Positions 49,866-58,660 of a DNA stretch of 61,503 bases are shown here, one piece after another. The notes under the pieces are model-generated. The model did not search any database and was not told where the DNA came from. It was given only the letters and a program-made list of their open reading frames with translations. This DNA is from a virus. The translations under genes were made by a program, and so were the position numbers. Numbering within the stretch: position 1 is the stretch's first letter; each line of letters opens with the position of its first letter. The stretch is from the IMG/VR virus record IMGVR_UViG_3300005347_000207, positions 1 to 61,503 of that record. One strand, written 5' to 3'.

Positions 49866-50138
49866 TCAGGCGAAGATGAACTTGGTGAAATCCTCGATCT
49901 TAGCTCGCCCGCGGCTCAGCGCGACGGCTTTTCGGACCCCTTCGGGGCTGATCTTGTTCGCCCGCAGCCACTTATAGATGCCCTCGTTGGACATCTGCAG
50001 GTCGTTGGCGAATCGCGGAACGTCGAAGCGGCCGGTGTCCGTGCGATAGGCCGGGAATTTGCTCTTCAGGAGGTCGTAGAGAGGCCCGAAAGTGAAGGTG
50101 CTCTCGACCTGGCCAGCATCGCTCATGGGTGAACCCAA
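49866..50138 (-). CDS. HTH DNA-binding regulator
   Basis: 90 aa (ATG 50138; ATG 50126 possible). RFDVPRFANDLQMSNEGIYK, then WLRANKISPEGVRKAV is a helix-turn-helix of the repressor/Cro kind. Upstream of the primase on the same strand and divergent from the 50304 operon across a region with two operator-like sites, so it may be an early switch protein. Confidence 0.75.
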   Translation of the reverse strand: MGSPMSDAGQVESTFTFGPLYDLLKSKFPAYRTDTGRFDVPRFANDLQMSNEGIYKWLRANKISPEGVRKAVALSRGRAKIEDFTKFIFA

Positions 50139-50182
50139 CTTGACTTTCCCCGGCCCAAGCTAGGCCCACGTTCCCGGAAATA

Positions 50183-50216
50183 TCAACCAGAAAGAGGATT
50201 ATCACCTAACAGTTGA
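50183..50216. promoter_or_regulatory. Divergent control region with two operator-like 15-mers
   Basis: TCAACCAGAAAGAGG (50183-50197, right arm weak) and TCACCTAACAGTTGA (50202-50216), centres 19 bp apart. The second is followed by CATTC and embeds TTGACA, a -35-like hexamer for rightward transcription of the replication operon (first gene 50304). The leftward HTH gene starts at 50138. Confidence 0.7.
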
Positions 50217-50303
50217 CATTCGGTTCCGACCCGTGGCTCTTTGGGGACCGTCGAAACGGCCCGCGGCGAAGCGGGCGCATCATCCAGAGACCCGGAGACC
50301 CAA

Positions 50304-50753
50304 ATGAGCCTTGAAGCCGCCGTTGCGGAGCTGAATTCGAACGTTGTGAAGCTGTGCGGCCTGTTGGAGACCTCCAACGCCGGCCGTGAAGCCGCCATCG
50401 CCGCCGCCGAGAAGCTGGCGACGGGTGGCGACGCCCCCAAGGCGACCCGCAAGAAGAAGGACGAGCCGGCTGCCGGCGCCGCCGCGCCCGAGAAGCCCGC
50501 CGGTCCGCCGTCGGTGGACGAGGTCCGCGAGGCGTTCGGCACCTACATGGGCGTCGATGACGCGGCCGAGCGCGACGCGCGCAAGGTCTACGTGAAGAAG
50601 ATCCTCGAGAAGTTCGGCGTCGGCAAGGCGACCGAGATCACCGAGGGCAACCGCGCCGAGGCCATCGCGCTCGTGAAGCAACTGACTGCTGGCGAAGTCC
50701 CGGCCGAGTTCGCGGACGAAGCCGCCGAGGAAGAGGAAGACGGCCTGATCTAG
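50304..50753 (+). CDS. Hypothetical acidic-tailed protein, first gene of replication operon
   Basis: 149 aa, start supported by GGAGA 5-9 nt upstream. N-terminal coiled coil (SLEAAVAELNSNVVKLCGLL), a Lys/Ala/Pro-rich linker (TRKKKDEPAAGAAAPEKPAG), a helical C-terminal domain (VYVKKILEKFGVGKATEITE) and the tail EEEEDGLI. Two-domain proteins of this shape are frequent at the head of phage replication operons. Function unknown. Confidence 0.75.
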   Translation: MSLEAAVAELNSNVVKLCGLLETSNAGREAAIAAAEKLATGGDAPKATRKKKDEPAAGAAAPEKPAGPPSVDEVREAFGTYMGVDDAAERDARKVYVKKILEKFGVGKATEITEGNRAEAIALVKQLTAGEVPAEFADEAAEEEEDGLI

Positions 50754-50761
50754 GCCGCTTT

Positions 50762-50785
50762 GCCTCCGGCCTGTCGGCCGGGGGC
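50762..50785 (+). terminator. GC-rich hairpin after first replication-operon gene
   Basis: GCCTCCGGCC and GGCCGGGGGC pair over 10 bp (one G-T) around TGTC. No T-run. It opens a 250-bp gap (50754-51004) that shows no gene; a partial terminator or RNA-processing site would lower downstream expression. Confidence 0.45.
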
Positions 50786-51004
50786 CTTCCGGCGGCGCCG
50801 CGGTTGAACGGCTTCGGGCCCCAGTCCCCGTCATCGTTCTCCCGATCCGCAGCGTCGACCCGAAGGTCCTCGGCCGGCGCGGAGGCCTTCCGGCCGATGC
50901 TGCCGCGACAAGGGGATTTCAGGGCGGACGGTCCGTCACGGTCCCCGGGTCTCCCCCAGCCCTAGCAGCAGCATCGCCCCGAAAGCCTCAGAGGGAGCTT
51001 CACC

Positions 51005-51175
51005 GTGGAAAAGGTCGTCAGTCTGACCCAGGCGCAGATCGCGCGCATCTTTGAGATGTGGAACGCCGATGTGGGCGCGAACCCGCAGAACTACAACGCC
51101 TATGCCGGAGCCGATACCGATCACGGCCGGCAGGCCGAGCACTTCGTCCATTTGGCTGACCAACTGGAGCTCTGA
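51005..51175 (+). CDS. Hypothetical 56-aa protein
   Basis: GTG start with GAGGGAG 7-13 nt upstream. MEKVVSLTQAQIARIFEMWN, then NYNAYAGADTDHGRQAEHFV. Acidic and helical. Not recognised, but well-formed ribosome binding site. Confidence 0.6.
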   Translation: MEKVVSLTQAQIARIFEMWNADVGANPQNYNAYAGADTDHGRQAEHFVHLADQLEL

Positions 51176-51182
51176 CCGGGTC

Positions 51183-51386
51183 ATGCCGACGCCAGAACAA
51201 ATCGCTCTGCGTGACGATTTCCGAACGCGACTCGTCGGTCGCGCAACTCTCCCGCTTCCTCAAGCCCGGGACGAACTCAAAGCCTTCCTTGAATCGATCG
51301 GCGAGACCCGCGTGATCGATCTGCCCGTCGAGAAGCACGATGCGGCTCGCGCGTGGTTGAGCGAATTCGAGGCCCGCCATGCGTGA
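51183..51386 (+). CDS. Hypothetical 67-aa protein
   Basis: MPTPEQIALRDDFRTRLVGR, then ELKAFLESIGETRVIDLPVE. Overlaps the exonuclease gene by 8 nt. Helical; not recognised. Confidence 0.65.
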   Translation: MPTPEQIALRDDFRTRLVGRATLPLPQARDELKAFLESIGETRVIDLPVEKHDAARAWLSEFEARHA

Positions 51387-52056
51387 TGTGATGGTGGACC
51401 TCGAGACGCTCGGAAACTCGCCCGGCGCCGCAATCCTGTCGATCGGCGCGGTCGCGTTCGATCCCGAGACGGGCGAGATGGACGACGATGGCTTTTACAC
51501 CGTCGTCAACACGAACTCCTGTGTCTGCGCCGGCCTCCGGTTCGACCAGGGCACGCTCGACTGGTGGCGCGAGCAGTCAGACGAGGCGCGTCAGGTGCTC
51601 AAGGAAGCGATGAGCCCGAAGGCGCCGACGTTGAAGAACGCCCTGATCGCCTTCAACGGCTACCTCTACGCTCGCGGCAAGGATGTCCGGGTCTGGGGCA
51701 ACGGCTCGGACTTCGACAACGCCCTGCTGGCGGTCGCCTACCGCGCGGCCGACGTGACGCCGGGCTGGAAGTTCTGGAATAGCCGGTGCTTCCGGACGCT
51801 CAAAAACCTGTCGCCGGGGACCACGGTCCAGCGGCTCGGCACCTATCACAACGCCCTGGACGACGCCCGGACCCAGGCTGCGCACGCGCTGCGGATCTTC
51901 GCGGAGCTGCGCGGGCAGGGGGCCCGGCCGAAGGAAATCGTGAACACGATCACGCTGAAGGTCGACGCCAGCAAGGCTCTGGAATCGGTGGGGCAAGCGC
52001 TGGCGCGCGTCAGCGACCTCATCCCGGACGCCGAAGACGAGGATCTGGTGGGCTGA
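51379..52056 (+). CDS. 3'-5' exonuclease, DEDD superfamily
   Basis: 225 aa RNase T/DnaQ-like exonuclease (DUF5051/Rv2179c type). Exo I is VMVDLETLG (D and E ligands), Exo II GNGSDFDNALL, Exo III YHNALDDARTQAAHAL. Likely proofreading or nucleotide recycling during replication. Tail EDEDLVG. Overlaps the next start (TGATG). Confidence 0.9.
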   Translation: MRDVMVDLETLGNSPGAAILSIGAVAFDPETGEMDDDGFYTVVNTNSCVCAGLRFDQGTLDWWREQSDEARQVLKEAMSPKAPTLKNALIAFNGYLYARGKDVRVWGNGSDFDNALLAVAYRAADVTPGWKFWNSRCFRTLKNLSPGTTVQRLGTYHNALDDARTQAAHALRIFAELRGQGARPKEIVNTITLKVDASKALESVGQALARVSDLIPDAEDEDLVG

Positions 52057-52223
52057 TGGCACGCCCTGTTCCGTTCTCAATCGATCCGCTGTCGCCGCCG
52101 CATTGGTTGTTTGCGGATCCTGATTGCTGGATCTGCCGCGGGGATGGCGAAATCGAGATCGTCACGTATGACGTCGGTAGGGACTACACCCGACGCTGCC
52201 CTGCTTGCTTCGGGCCCGCGTGA
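52056..52223 (+). CDS. Small zinc-ribbon protein
   Basis: 55 aa with CWICRGDGEIE...RRCPACFG, two CxxC pairs in a rubredoxin-like zinc knuckle. Coupled to both neighbours by TGATG overlaps. Function unknown. Confidence 0.72.
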   Translation: MARPVPFSIDPLSPPHWLFADPDCWICRGDGEIEIVTYDVGRDYTRRCPACFGPA

Positions 52224-53461
52224 TGGCGGCCCACGCCTCCCGTTCGCCCTCGGCGGCCGATCGCTGGTTCGCATGTCCAGGCTCCGTGCAGGCGGCCGCG
52301 GCGATCACGAACCGCCAGTCGACGGAGGCGTCGGCCGAAGGAACGGTCTTGCATGACGTGGCGGCGACCTGCCTGGAGTTCGGCCTCGAGCCGGAGGACT
52401 TTCTCGGCAAGACGCTGTCCGCGGACGGCTTCAGCTTCGAAATCACCGACGAGCGCGTCGACTTGATCGGGGACTTCCTGGACTGGATCCGCGAGCAGCC
52501 GGGCGCCGTCTACATCGAACGCCGGGTGACGACTGAGAAGTGGCAGCCCACGCCGGACGGCGAGAAGCAGGGCGGCTCGCTCGACATCGGTATCGTCACC
52601 GCAGATCTGATCACGATCGCCGACTGGAAGTTCGGCATCGAGCCGGTCCCCGTGGTCGGTACGCGCCAGCTGCGCATCTACGGCCTCGGCTTCTGGGACA
52701 ACATCGCTCGTCACGTCTCGGCGGCTACGCGCTTCCGGTTCGTCATCTTGCAGCCGCGCGTCAGTCGCACGCCGCAGATCTGGGAAGTCGACCTGGACGA
52801 GCTGCTGGAATTCGGCGAAGAGCTCCGCCAGCGGCACTTGGCCACCTATGAACCAGACGCGCCACGGGTGGCGGGCGCCAAGCAGTGTCGTTGGTGTCCG
52901 CTGATCCGTGAAGGCGGCCCGGGCTGCGCCACCTACGAGGCCTTCAACCTCGACCTGGTGAGCCAGAAGTTCGCGGACCTGGATGACGACCTGGCGCTCT
53001 GCGCGCCGCCGACCCTCCCCAAGTTCACTGCGATCACGCCGGAGCGTCGGGCACACATCATCGACCACGCCGACATGTTCCGGAAGTGGCTTGCCCGGCT
53101 TGAGGAAGCGACACTGGTCGACGCGCTCGCCGGCCGCCCGACGCCTGGCCACAAGGCTGTCCGCGGTCCCGATGGCGACCGGAAGTGGATCGATGAGAGC
53201 CTCGCCGAAACCATGATGGTGCCGGTTTTGGCTGAGGAAAGTTTCAACAAAAAGTTGAAATCCCCTGCGCAACTTGAGAAAGTCGCGAAGCCTGGGCGCA
53301 AGAAGCCCGGCCATCCCGATCTCTGGGAAGGGGCGCAAAAGCTGATCACCCGGGCCGAGGGAAGACCAATCCTCGTCGCGGCGTCAGATGATCGACCGGC
53401 TCTGAAGACGACCGATCAGAAATTCTCGGAAATCATGGAAACTGAGGAAGACAATGGCTGA
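52223..53461 (+). CDS. DUF2800 PD-(D/E)XK nuclease
   Basis: 412 aa from ATG 52223 (TGATG overlap). RecB/AddB-like nuclease fold: AADRWFACPGSVQAA at the start, GTVLHDVAATCLEFG, GGSLDIGIVTADLITIADWK (D and D-x-K metal site) and CRWCPLIREGGPGCATYEAF, the Cys cluster seen in iron-sulfur nucleases. In many phages it pairs with the DUF2815 ssDNA-binding protein, as here. An operator-like site lies within it. Confidence 0.88.
   Translation: MAAHASRSPSAADRWFACPGSVQAAAAITNRQSTEASAEGTVLHDVAATCLEFGLEPEDFLGKTLSADGFSFEITDERVDLIGDFLDWIREQPGAVYIERRVTTEKWQPTPDGEKQGGSLDIGIVTADLITIADWKFGIEPVPVVGTRQLRIYGLGFWDNIARHVSAATRFRFVILQPRVSRTPQIWEVDLDELLEFGEELRQRHLATYEPDAPRVAGAKQCRWCPLIREGGPGCATYEAFNLDLVSQKFADLDDDLALCAPPTLPKFTAITPERRAHIIDHADMFRKWLARLEEATLVDALAGRPTPGHKAVRGPDGDRKWIDESLAETMMVPVLAEESFNKKLKSPAQLEKVAKPGRKKPGHPDLWEGAQKLITRAEGRPILVAASDDRPALKTTDQKFSEIMETEEDNG
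53244..53258. promoter_or_regulatory. Operator-like 15-mer inside DUF2800 gene
   Basis: TCAACAAAAAGTTGA, perfect arms, extended to TTT...AAA on both sides. It codes for FNKKLK in the reading frame, an AT-rich island in GC-rich DNA. Position about 200 bp before the ssDNA-binding protein gene would suit transcription blocking. Confidence 0.6.
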
Positions 53462-54137
53462 AGGAACTGATCCCGAAGTGATGGTGAAGGACGGACGACT
53501 GTCCTTTTCCGACAATCTGTTCTCACCGGAGGTCGGTGAAATCCGGACCAAGGGCAAGCACAAGGGGAAAATCCCTTATCGCTGGTCCTTCAACCTGCTG
53601 ATCCCCAAGACGAACACGGTCCTGATCGAAGCGATCAAGAACGGCATGCGCGAGGCGCGCGATCAGCAGTGGCCGAAGGATCCGCCGAAGATCAAGGCCG
53701 ACAAGATGTGCCTGCGTGACGGCGACGAGGAAGAATACAACGGCTACGCTGGCCACTACTACCTGTCGGTCAGCCGCACGGCCTACGGTCCTGCCGACGG
53801 TGAGCGCAAGACGCCGAAGCGTCCGTTCGACATCATCGACAGCCGGAAGGGCGAGGACGGCAAGTTCCCGCTGTTGAGCGAGAGCGACGGGCGTCCCTAC
53901 GCCGGTTGCTTCGTCAACGCCCTGGTTCGTTTCTGGGCCCAGGACGACGAGGACTACGGCAAGCGAATCAACGCCTCGATCGAAGCCGTGCAGTTCAAGC
54001 GCCACGGCGAAGCGTTCGGCGGCGGCAAGAAGGTGGACGTCCACTCGACCTTCGAAGACGAGGGCGACGAGGATGATTTCGCGGGCGGCTCCGGCAGCGG
54101 GGCGGCCGCGGACGATGACGACGACGGGCTCATCTGA
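53454..54137 (+). CDS. DUF2815 single-stranded DNA-binding protein
   Basis: 227 aa, T7 gp2.5-like OB-fold protein. GRLSFSDNLFSPEVGEIRTK, KIPYRWSFNLLIPKTNT and YAGHYYLSVSRTAYGP fit DUF2815. It ends in a Gly/Ala/Asp linker and DDDDDGLI, an acidic tail of the type used by ssDNA-binding proteins to dock polymerase and helicase partners. Coupled to the DUF2800 gene by an 8-nt overlap. Confidence 0.87.
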   Translation: MAEGTDPEVMVKDGRLSFSDNLFSPEVGEIRTKGKHKGKIPYRWSFNLLIPKTNTVLIEAIKNGMREARDQQWPKDPPKIKADKMCLRDGDEEEYNGYAGHYYLSVSRTAYGPADGERKTPKRPFDIIDSRKGEDGKFPLLSESDGRPYAGCFVNALVRFWAQDDEDYGKRINASIEAVQFKRHGEAFGGGKKVDVHSTFEDEGDEDDFAGGSGSGAAADDDDDGLI

Positions 54138-54141
54138 GCCC

Positions 54142-54321
54142 ATGTCGGATCCCTGCAAAGCGCCGGGGATGGACGAGGCCGGCGGCGCTCCCCCGCCGCC
54201 GGTCGATCCCGCGTTCGTCGCCGAGGCGCGCCGGTTGAACGAGGTTTATTCGCGCTTGCGCGAGGCGTGGGCGATAGAGATTGGCCGTCCGCAAGGCAAG
54301 TACGGCCGCGGTCAAGACTGA
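54142..54321 (+). CDS. Hypothetical 59-aa protein
   Basis: MSDPCKAPGMDEAGGAPPPP, then a helix DPAFVAEARRLNEVYSRLRE. Between the ssDNA-binding protein and polymerase. Not recognised. Confidence 0.6.
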   Translation: MSDPCKAPGMDEAGGAPPPPVDPAFVAEARRLNEVYSRLREAWAIEIGRPQGKYGRGQD

Positions 54322-54325
54322 TCCG

Positions 54326-56299
54326 ATGCGCCCGGTCATTGTCGACGTCGAGACCTACAAGAACTATTGGATGACCGGCTTCAAGGACGTTGAGTCCGGC
54401 CGGTACATGTTCTTTGAGAAGTCGGAGTTCCACGAACTCGACCGCGATCATCTCTATAAGATGATGCGCAAATACACGACGATCGGCTTCAATTCGCTTT
54501 CCTACGACGTACCGATGATCTTCCTGGCCATCGAGGGCGCCACGAACGCGCAGCTCAAACAGGCCAGCGACCGCATCATCATGGGCGGCATCAAGTGGTG
54601 GGATGTTGAGCATGAGCTCGGCATCCGCCTGCCGAAGCTTTCCCACATCGATCTTTTCGAGCCGCAGCCGAACCCGTTCATCAGCCTGAAGTCGCTGAAC
54701 GGCCGGCTGCATGGGAAGAAGCTCCAGGACCTCCCGTTCGAGCCTGACCGCGTGCTGACACGCGAGGAGATGGCCGCAACGAAGGCCTACAATCGCAACG
54801 ACCTCGACGCGACCAACGTCCTCTACGACGCCATGCGCGAGCCGCTGGTTATGCGCGAGCTGATCGGCGCTGACATCGGCCTGGACCTGCGGTCGAAGTC
54901 TGACACCCAGGTCGGCGCCGCGATCCTGAAGAAGCGGATCGAGGACATGACCGGCGAGCGGCTGGGCAAGCCCGTCATCAAGCCCGGGGCGACGTTCCGC
55001 TATCAGATTCCGCAGTACATCGAGTTCCACACACCCGTGCTGCAGGCGATGCTGGAGCGGATCCGCAACCACGACTTCATCGTCAAGGCGGACGGCAAGG
55101 TCGAACTCCCCGACTTCCTGGCGAACGAGCCGATCCCCATCGGCGAGTCCGTCTACCAGATGGGGATCGGCGGCCTGCATTCGACCGAGGCCAACCGCAG
55201 CCTCTATTCGGACGACGACTACGCCCTGGTCGACGCCGATGTCGCCTCCTACTACCCCGCGATCATCCTGACGCTCGGGCTCTACCCGCCGGCCGCCGGC
55301 CGCGAGTTCATCCCGGCCTATGCGGGCATCCGCGCCGATCGCCTGGCGGCGAAGAAAGCGAAGGACAAGACCCGCGACAAGGGCCTGAAGATTTCGCTCA
55401 ACGGCGTGTTCGGCCTGACGTCGAACCTCTATTCGCCGTTCTACTCGCCGCCGATGACGATCGCCATCACGCTCGGCGGCCAGCTCGCGCTGCTGATGCT
55501 GATCGAGCGCGCCGAGCGGGCCGGCATTTCGGTGATGAGCGCCAACACTGACGGCGTGCTCTTCCGCTGCCCGCGCGACCGCTACGCAGGCATCGAAAAG
55601 GACCGTCTGCTCCCGTTCCAGGACGGGCAGGACATCTCGTTCAGCCTGACGCTGAAGGAGATCGCGGAGCAGTGGGAAAAGGACACGGGCTTCGACCTGG
55701 AGTTCGCCGAGTACCGTTCGATCCACAACCAGTCGGTCAACAGCTACTTCGCGATCAAGGCCAATGGCGGCCACAAGCGGAAGGGCCCGCTGGTTCACCC
55801 GTGGGCGGACCATCCGGACGACGCCGATCTTCGCACGCAGCTGATGACGAACCCGTCGATGGCGGTCTGTTCGGATGCGGCGCTCGCCTACATCAAGGAC
55901 GGCACGCCGCTATACGAGACGGTGCGGACCTGCCGCGACATCCGTGACTTCGTCACTGTCGTGAAGGCGACGGGCGGCGCGACCTGGCGCGGCGAGTATC
56001 TCGGCAAGACGGTCCGCTACATCTGGTCCACCGACGGCGATCCGATCTTCAAGCAGAAGGCGCATGCGAAGACCGGCAACGTGCCGAAGGTGCCGAAAAC
56101 CGAGGGCTGTCGGCCGGTCATGGAACTGCCTGACGAGTTCCCCGCCGACATCGACTACACGCGCTACGTCGAAGAGGCGAAGACGATCCTGATCGAGCTT
56201 GGCGTGACTGAGGCGCCTCCCCCGCCGCCGAAGTTGGGCCGCATCCTGAAGGCGCGCACGATCCCGGCGCTCGCCGGCTGGATCCTCGCCGATGCGTGA
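54326..56299 (+). CDS. B-family-like phage DNA polymerase
   Basis: 657 aa from ATG 54326, the first start after the preceding stop. Proofreading domain: IVDVETYKNYW (D7, E9), GFNSLSYDVPM and YNRNDLDATN. Polymerase motif A is DADVASYYPAII near residue 302, motif B KISLNGVFGLTSN near 354, motif C SANTDG near 405. In motif C the usual first Asp of DTD is Asn, as seen in some phage polymerases. It replicates the phage genome with the PrimPol-helicase and DUF2815 proteins. Confidence 0.87.
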   Translation: MRPVIVDVETYKNYWMTGFKDVESGRYMFFEKSEFHELDRDHLYKMMRKYTTIGFNSLSYDVPMIFLAIEGATNAQLKQASDRIIMGGIKWWDVEHELGIRLPKLSHIDLFEPQPNPFISLKSLNGRLHGKKLQDLPFEPDRVLTREEMAATKAYNRNDLDATNVLYDAMREPLVMRELIGADIGLDLRSKSDTQVGAAILKKRIEDMTGERLGKPVIKPGATFRYQIPQYIEFHTPVLQAMLERIRNHDFIVKADGKVELPDFLANEPIPIGESVYQMGIGGLHSTEANRSLYSDDDYALVDADVASYYPAIILTLGLYPPAAGREFIPAYAGIRADRLAAKKAKDKTRDKGLKISLNGVFGLTSNLYSPFYSPPMTIAITLGGQLALLMLIERAERAGISVMSANTDGVLFRCPRDRYAGIEKDRLLPFQDGQDISFSLTLKEIAEQWEKDTGFDLEFAEYRSIHNQSVNSYFAIKANGGHKRKGPLVHPWADHPDDADLRTQLMTNPSMAVCSDAALAYIKDGTPLYETVRTCRDIRDFVTVVKATGGATWRGEYLGKTVRYIWSTDGDPIFKQKAHAKTGNVPKVPKTEGCRPVMELPDEFPADIDYTRYVEEAKTILIELGVTEAPPPPPKLGRILKARTIPALAGWILADA

Positions 56300-56570
56300 G
56301 CAGGTCGTGGTGGACGGCCTGGTCGCGCACGCCAAGGCGACCGGCTGGATCCCTCGCAAGATGGCCTACCGCGGCCGGCGCGGTTGCCGGGACCTCGACT
56401 GTTACGGCTACGGCCAAGTCGTGATGATCGAAGCCAAGCGTCCGGATGGCGGTGAGCTGTCGGCGTTGCAGGCGCGCGAGCGGCGCCGGCTGGCCGCGGC
56501 CGGGCTGATCGTCCACGTCATCGACAGCGTGGAAGAGGGCAGGGCGCTGCTGGATCGGAAAAGAGGATAG
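56292..56570 (+). CDS. VRR-NUC nuclease
   Basis: 92 aa, the small stand-alone VRR-NUC type. GWIPRKMAYRGRRGCRDLDC, then VVMIEAKRPDGGELSALQAR carries the D...ExK nuclease core and the Q of the family. Usually found next to phage polymerase and SNF2 helicase, as here. Probably a Holliday-junction or branch nuclease. Confidence 0.9.
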   Translation: MREQVVVDGLVAHAKATGWIPRKMAYRGRRGCRDLDCYGYGQVVMIEAKRPDGGELSALQARERRRLAAAGLIVHVIDSVEEGRALLDRKRG

Positions 56571-56573
56571 CCG

Positions 56574-56987
56574 ATGGGCAATTGGGAACATCCCGGCCAT
56601 CTCAGCGACGAGGCCAAGGCGTTCACCGTCGCATCCCGCCGAGCGGAGATCGCGGTCTTCTGCGAGATGATCCTGCCTCGCCTCCGCGGCGCGGCTCGAT
56701 CCATCGGCTATGCGCTGACCGAGCACGGATCTAAGTCGCGCGATCTTGATCTTGTGGCGATTCCCTGGACGCATAAGGCCAAGTCTGCGGAGGACCTGAT
56801 CGATGTGATTGCCCAGACCTGTCACACGCTAACCGGCTGGGGGTACAGGACCAACGAAGGCAAGCTCGAGCCGAAACCCCATGGTCGGATCGCGACAATC
56901 ATCATCGCGACGGCTGAAATCCACCTCGATCTCAGCATCATGCCGCGCCAAGTGAAGGCGGCCGAGGCGTCCGATGCTGACGCGTGA
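56574..56987 (+). CDS. Nucleotidyltransferase-fold-like protein
   Basis: 137 aa. EHGSKSRDLDLVAIPW resembles the GSxxRDxDL motif of the nucleotidyltransferase fold, with a later HLDLS strand supplying a third acidic residue. Overlaps the helicase gene by 14 nt. Catalytic function not certain. Confidence 0.65.
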   Translation: MGNWEHPGHLSDEAKAFTVASRRAEIAVFCEMILPRLRGAARSIGYALTEHGSKSRDLDLVAIPWTHKAKSAEDLIDVIAQTCHTLTGWGYRTNEGKLEPKPHGRIATIIIATAEIHLDLSIMPRQVKAAEASDADA

Positions 56988-58524
56988 CGACTTCCGTCCC
57001 TACCAGACCCACCTCGCCGAGATCGTAAAGCAGTGCTGGGCGACGGACCCGGCCGAGCGCCTGCCGGGCGTGATCCTGGCCCTGGAGCCCGGCGCCGGGA
57101 AGACCGGGCTTGTGCTGACGGCGCTGCGCGATCTGCTCGACCAGTTCGTCATCCGCAAGGCCCTGATCGTCGCGCCGCTGCTGGTGGCGCAGACGACCTG
57201 GCCGGACGAGTTCGGCGAGTGGGCCCACTTGAAGGCCCTGACCTGGACCCTGATCCGGGTCGAAGATGGCGACGAAGAAGTGAGGGCGGCCGGGGACGCG
57301 GCCTTTCAGGATTCCCGCGCCTGCGGCGTGCCGCCAAAGGTCGCCGAGAAGGACCGCCAGGCTGCGGTCGCAGCGGCGAAGGAAGCGAAGCTCCGGCGGC
57401 TGGCTGCCGAGGACACCGAGATCCATATCATCAATAAGGAGGCGCTGCCCTGGATCTGGGCGAACTTCCGCGATGGCAAGGATTGGCCCTACGATGTCGT
57501 CGTCGGCGACGACCTGCGCGAGTTCCGGAGCGGCAAGCGCCGGTCGAAGGGAAAGAAGGACGCGCCGCGCAAGGGGCCGGCGCCGCTGTCGCGGTGGGGC
57601 GTGTTGGCGCGCTCCCGCAAACACATCGACGCCATGATCGAGCTCTCCGGTACGCCGACTCCGAAGGGCCTGGTCGACATGTGGGGCTTGGTCTATCCGG
57701 TGGACCTGGGCGAACGGCTGGGCACGTCCAAGACGGCGTTCCTGCAGCGGTGGTTCGACCAGAACCGCTACACCTACGAGATCAAACCCAAGGCGCACGC
57801 CGAGCGCGAGATCACGGAGCGGGTGCGGGACGTCATGTTCAGTCTCGACCCGGCCGACATGGCGGCGCTGCCCGAGTATATCTGCGACCCGATCCGCGTG
57901 CGGCTGCCGACGAAGGCGCTCGAGGAATACCGGCGCTTCGAACGCCAGATGGTCTCCGACGAGTGGGACGTGGAGGCCGTCAACGGTGGCGTGCTGCACG
58001 GCAAGCTGCTCCAGGCGGCCAACGGCTCGATGTACCAAGAGGACGGCAACGACATCCCGATCCACGACGCCAAGCTCGAGGCGCTGAAGGCGCTGGTCGA
58101 GCGGATGAACGGCACGCCGCTCCTGGTGGCCTACAGCTTCCAGTTTGACGTCCAGCGCATCTGCCAGGCCTTCCCGAAGGCCGTCGTGCTGGCGCCGGAG
58201 AACGCCGTCGAGACGAAGCGGCTCTGGAACGAGGACAGGATTGAACTGCTGCTAGCGCACCGGGCCTCTGCCGGCCACGGCTTGAACCTGCAGAAGGGGA
58301 CAGGCCACATGTGTGAGTACGGTCTGACCAGCGACGCGGAGCTCTACCTTCAGTTCCTCAAGCGCATCCGGCGCCCGGGTCGGAAGACCACGGTGTTCAA
58401 CCACGTGATCATCGCGGAGGGCACGATCGATGACGACGTGTTCCCGATGTACCTCGACCCCAAAATCGCCACGCAGGAGCGCATCCTCGAGGCCGTGCGC
58501 GTGAGATGCGACTCGCCTCGTTGA
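56974..58524 (+). CDS. SNF2-like superfamily 2 helicase
   Basis: 516 aa. Walker A EPGAGKTG near residue 40, IVAPLLVAQTTWPDEFGEWA (motif Ia), motif II region VVVGDDLREFRSGKRRSKGK where the usual DE is DD, ELSGTPTPKGLVDMWG (motif III) and a C-terminal helicase domain with LLAHRASAGHGLNLQKGTG and FLKRIRRPGRKTTVF (motifs V and VI). Typical of the replication modules of temperate siphophages. Confidence 0.9.
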   Translation: MLTRDDFRPYQTHLAEIVKQCWATDPAERLPGVILALEPGAGKTGLVLTALRDLLDQFVIRKALIVAPLLVAQTTWPDEFGEWAHLKALTWTLIRVEDGDEEVRAAGDAAFQDSRACGVPPKVAEKDRQAAVAAAKEAKLRRLAAEDTEIHIINKEALPWIWANFRDGKDWPYDVVVGDDLREFRSGKRRSKGKKDAPRKGPAPLSRWGVLARSRKHIDAMIELSGTPTPKGLVDMWGLVYPVDLGERLGTSKTAFLQRWFDQNRYTYEIKPKAHAEREITERVRDVMFSLDPADMAALPEYICDPIRVRLPTKALEEYRRFERQMVSDEWDVEAVNGGVLHGKLLQAANGSMYQEDGNDIPIHDAKLEALKALVERMNGTPLLVAYSFQFDVQRICQAFPKAVVLAPENAVETKRLWNEDRIELLLAHRASAGHGLNLQKGTGHMCEYGLTSDAELYLQFLKRIRRPGRKTTVFNHVIIAEGTIDDDVFPMYLDPKIATQERILEAVRVRCDSPR

Positions 58525-58555
58525 GGTCGGATCTCATCGACGACTCCCGCAAGGG

Positions 58556-58652
58556 TTAATAAAAAGTTGCTTTTGGTCGAGAAACCACTTTTCGGGTGAT
58601 TCGTTTTCGGTTATGTTCTCAACTAACTGTTGACTAGACTCCAGAAAGTGGA
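58556..58652. promoter_or_regulatory. Repressor promoter region with clustered operator-like sites
   Basis: Within about 100 bp before the putative repressor gene are TCAACTAACTGTTGA (58619-58633, perfect arms), CCACTTTTCGGGTGA (58585-58599), a weak site at 58556-58570 and a half-site AGAAAGTGGA (58643-58652). The density recalls lambda OR. The 136-bp gap holds no gene. The ATG of the repressor follows the last half-site by 8 bp. Confidence 0.72.
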
Positions 58653-58660
58653 CGCACAAA

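Noticed and set aside
58556-58660. Host LexA (GTTC-N7-GTTC) operators in the repressor promoter
   Set aside because: No such repeat is present in the interval; the palindromes belong to the TCAMC-N5-GTTGA family.
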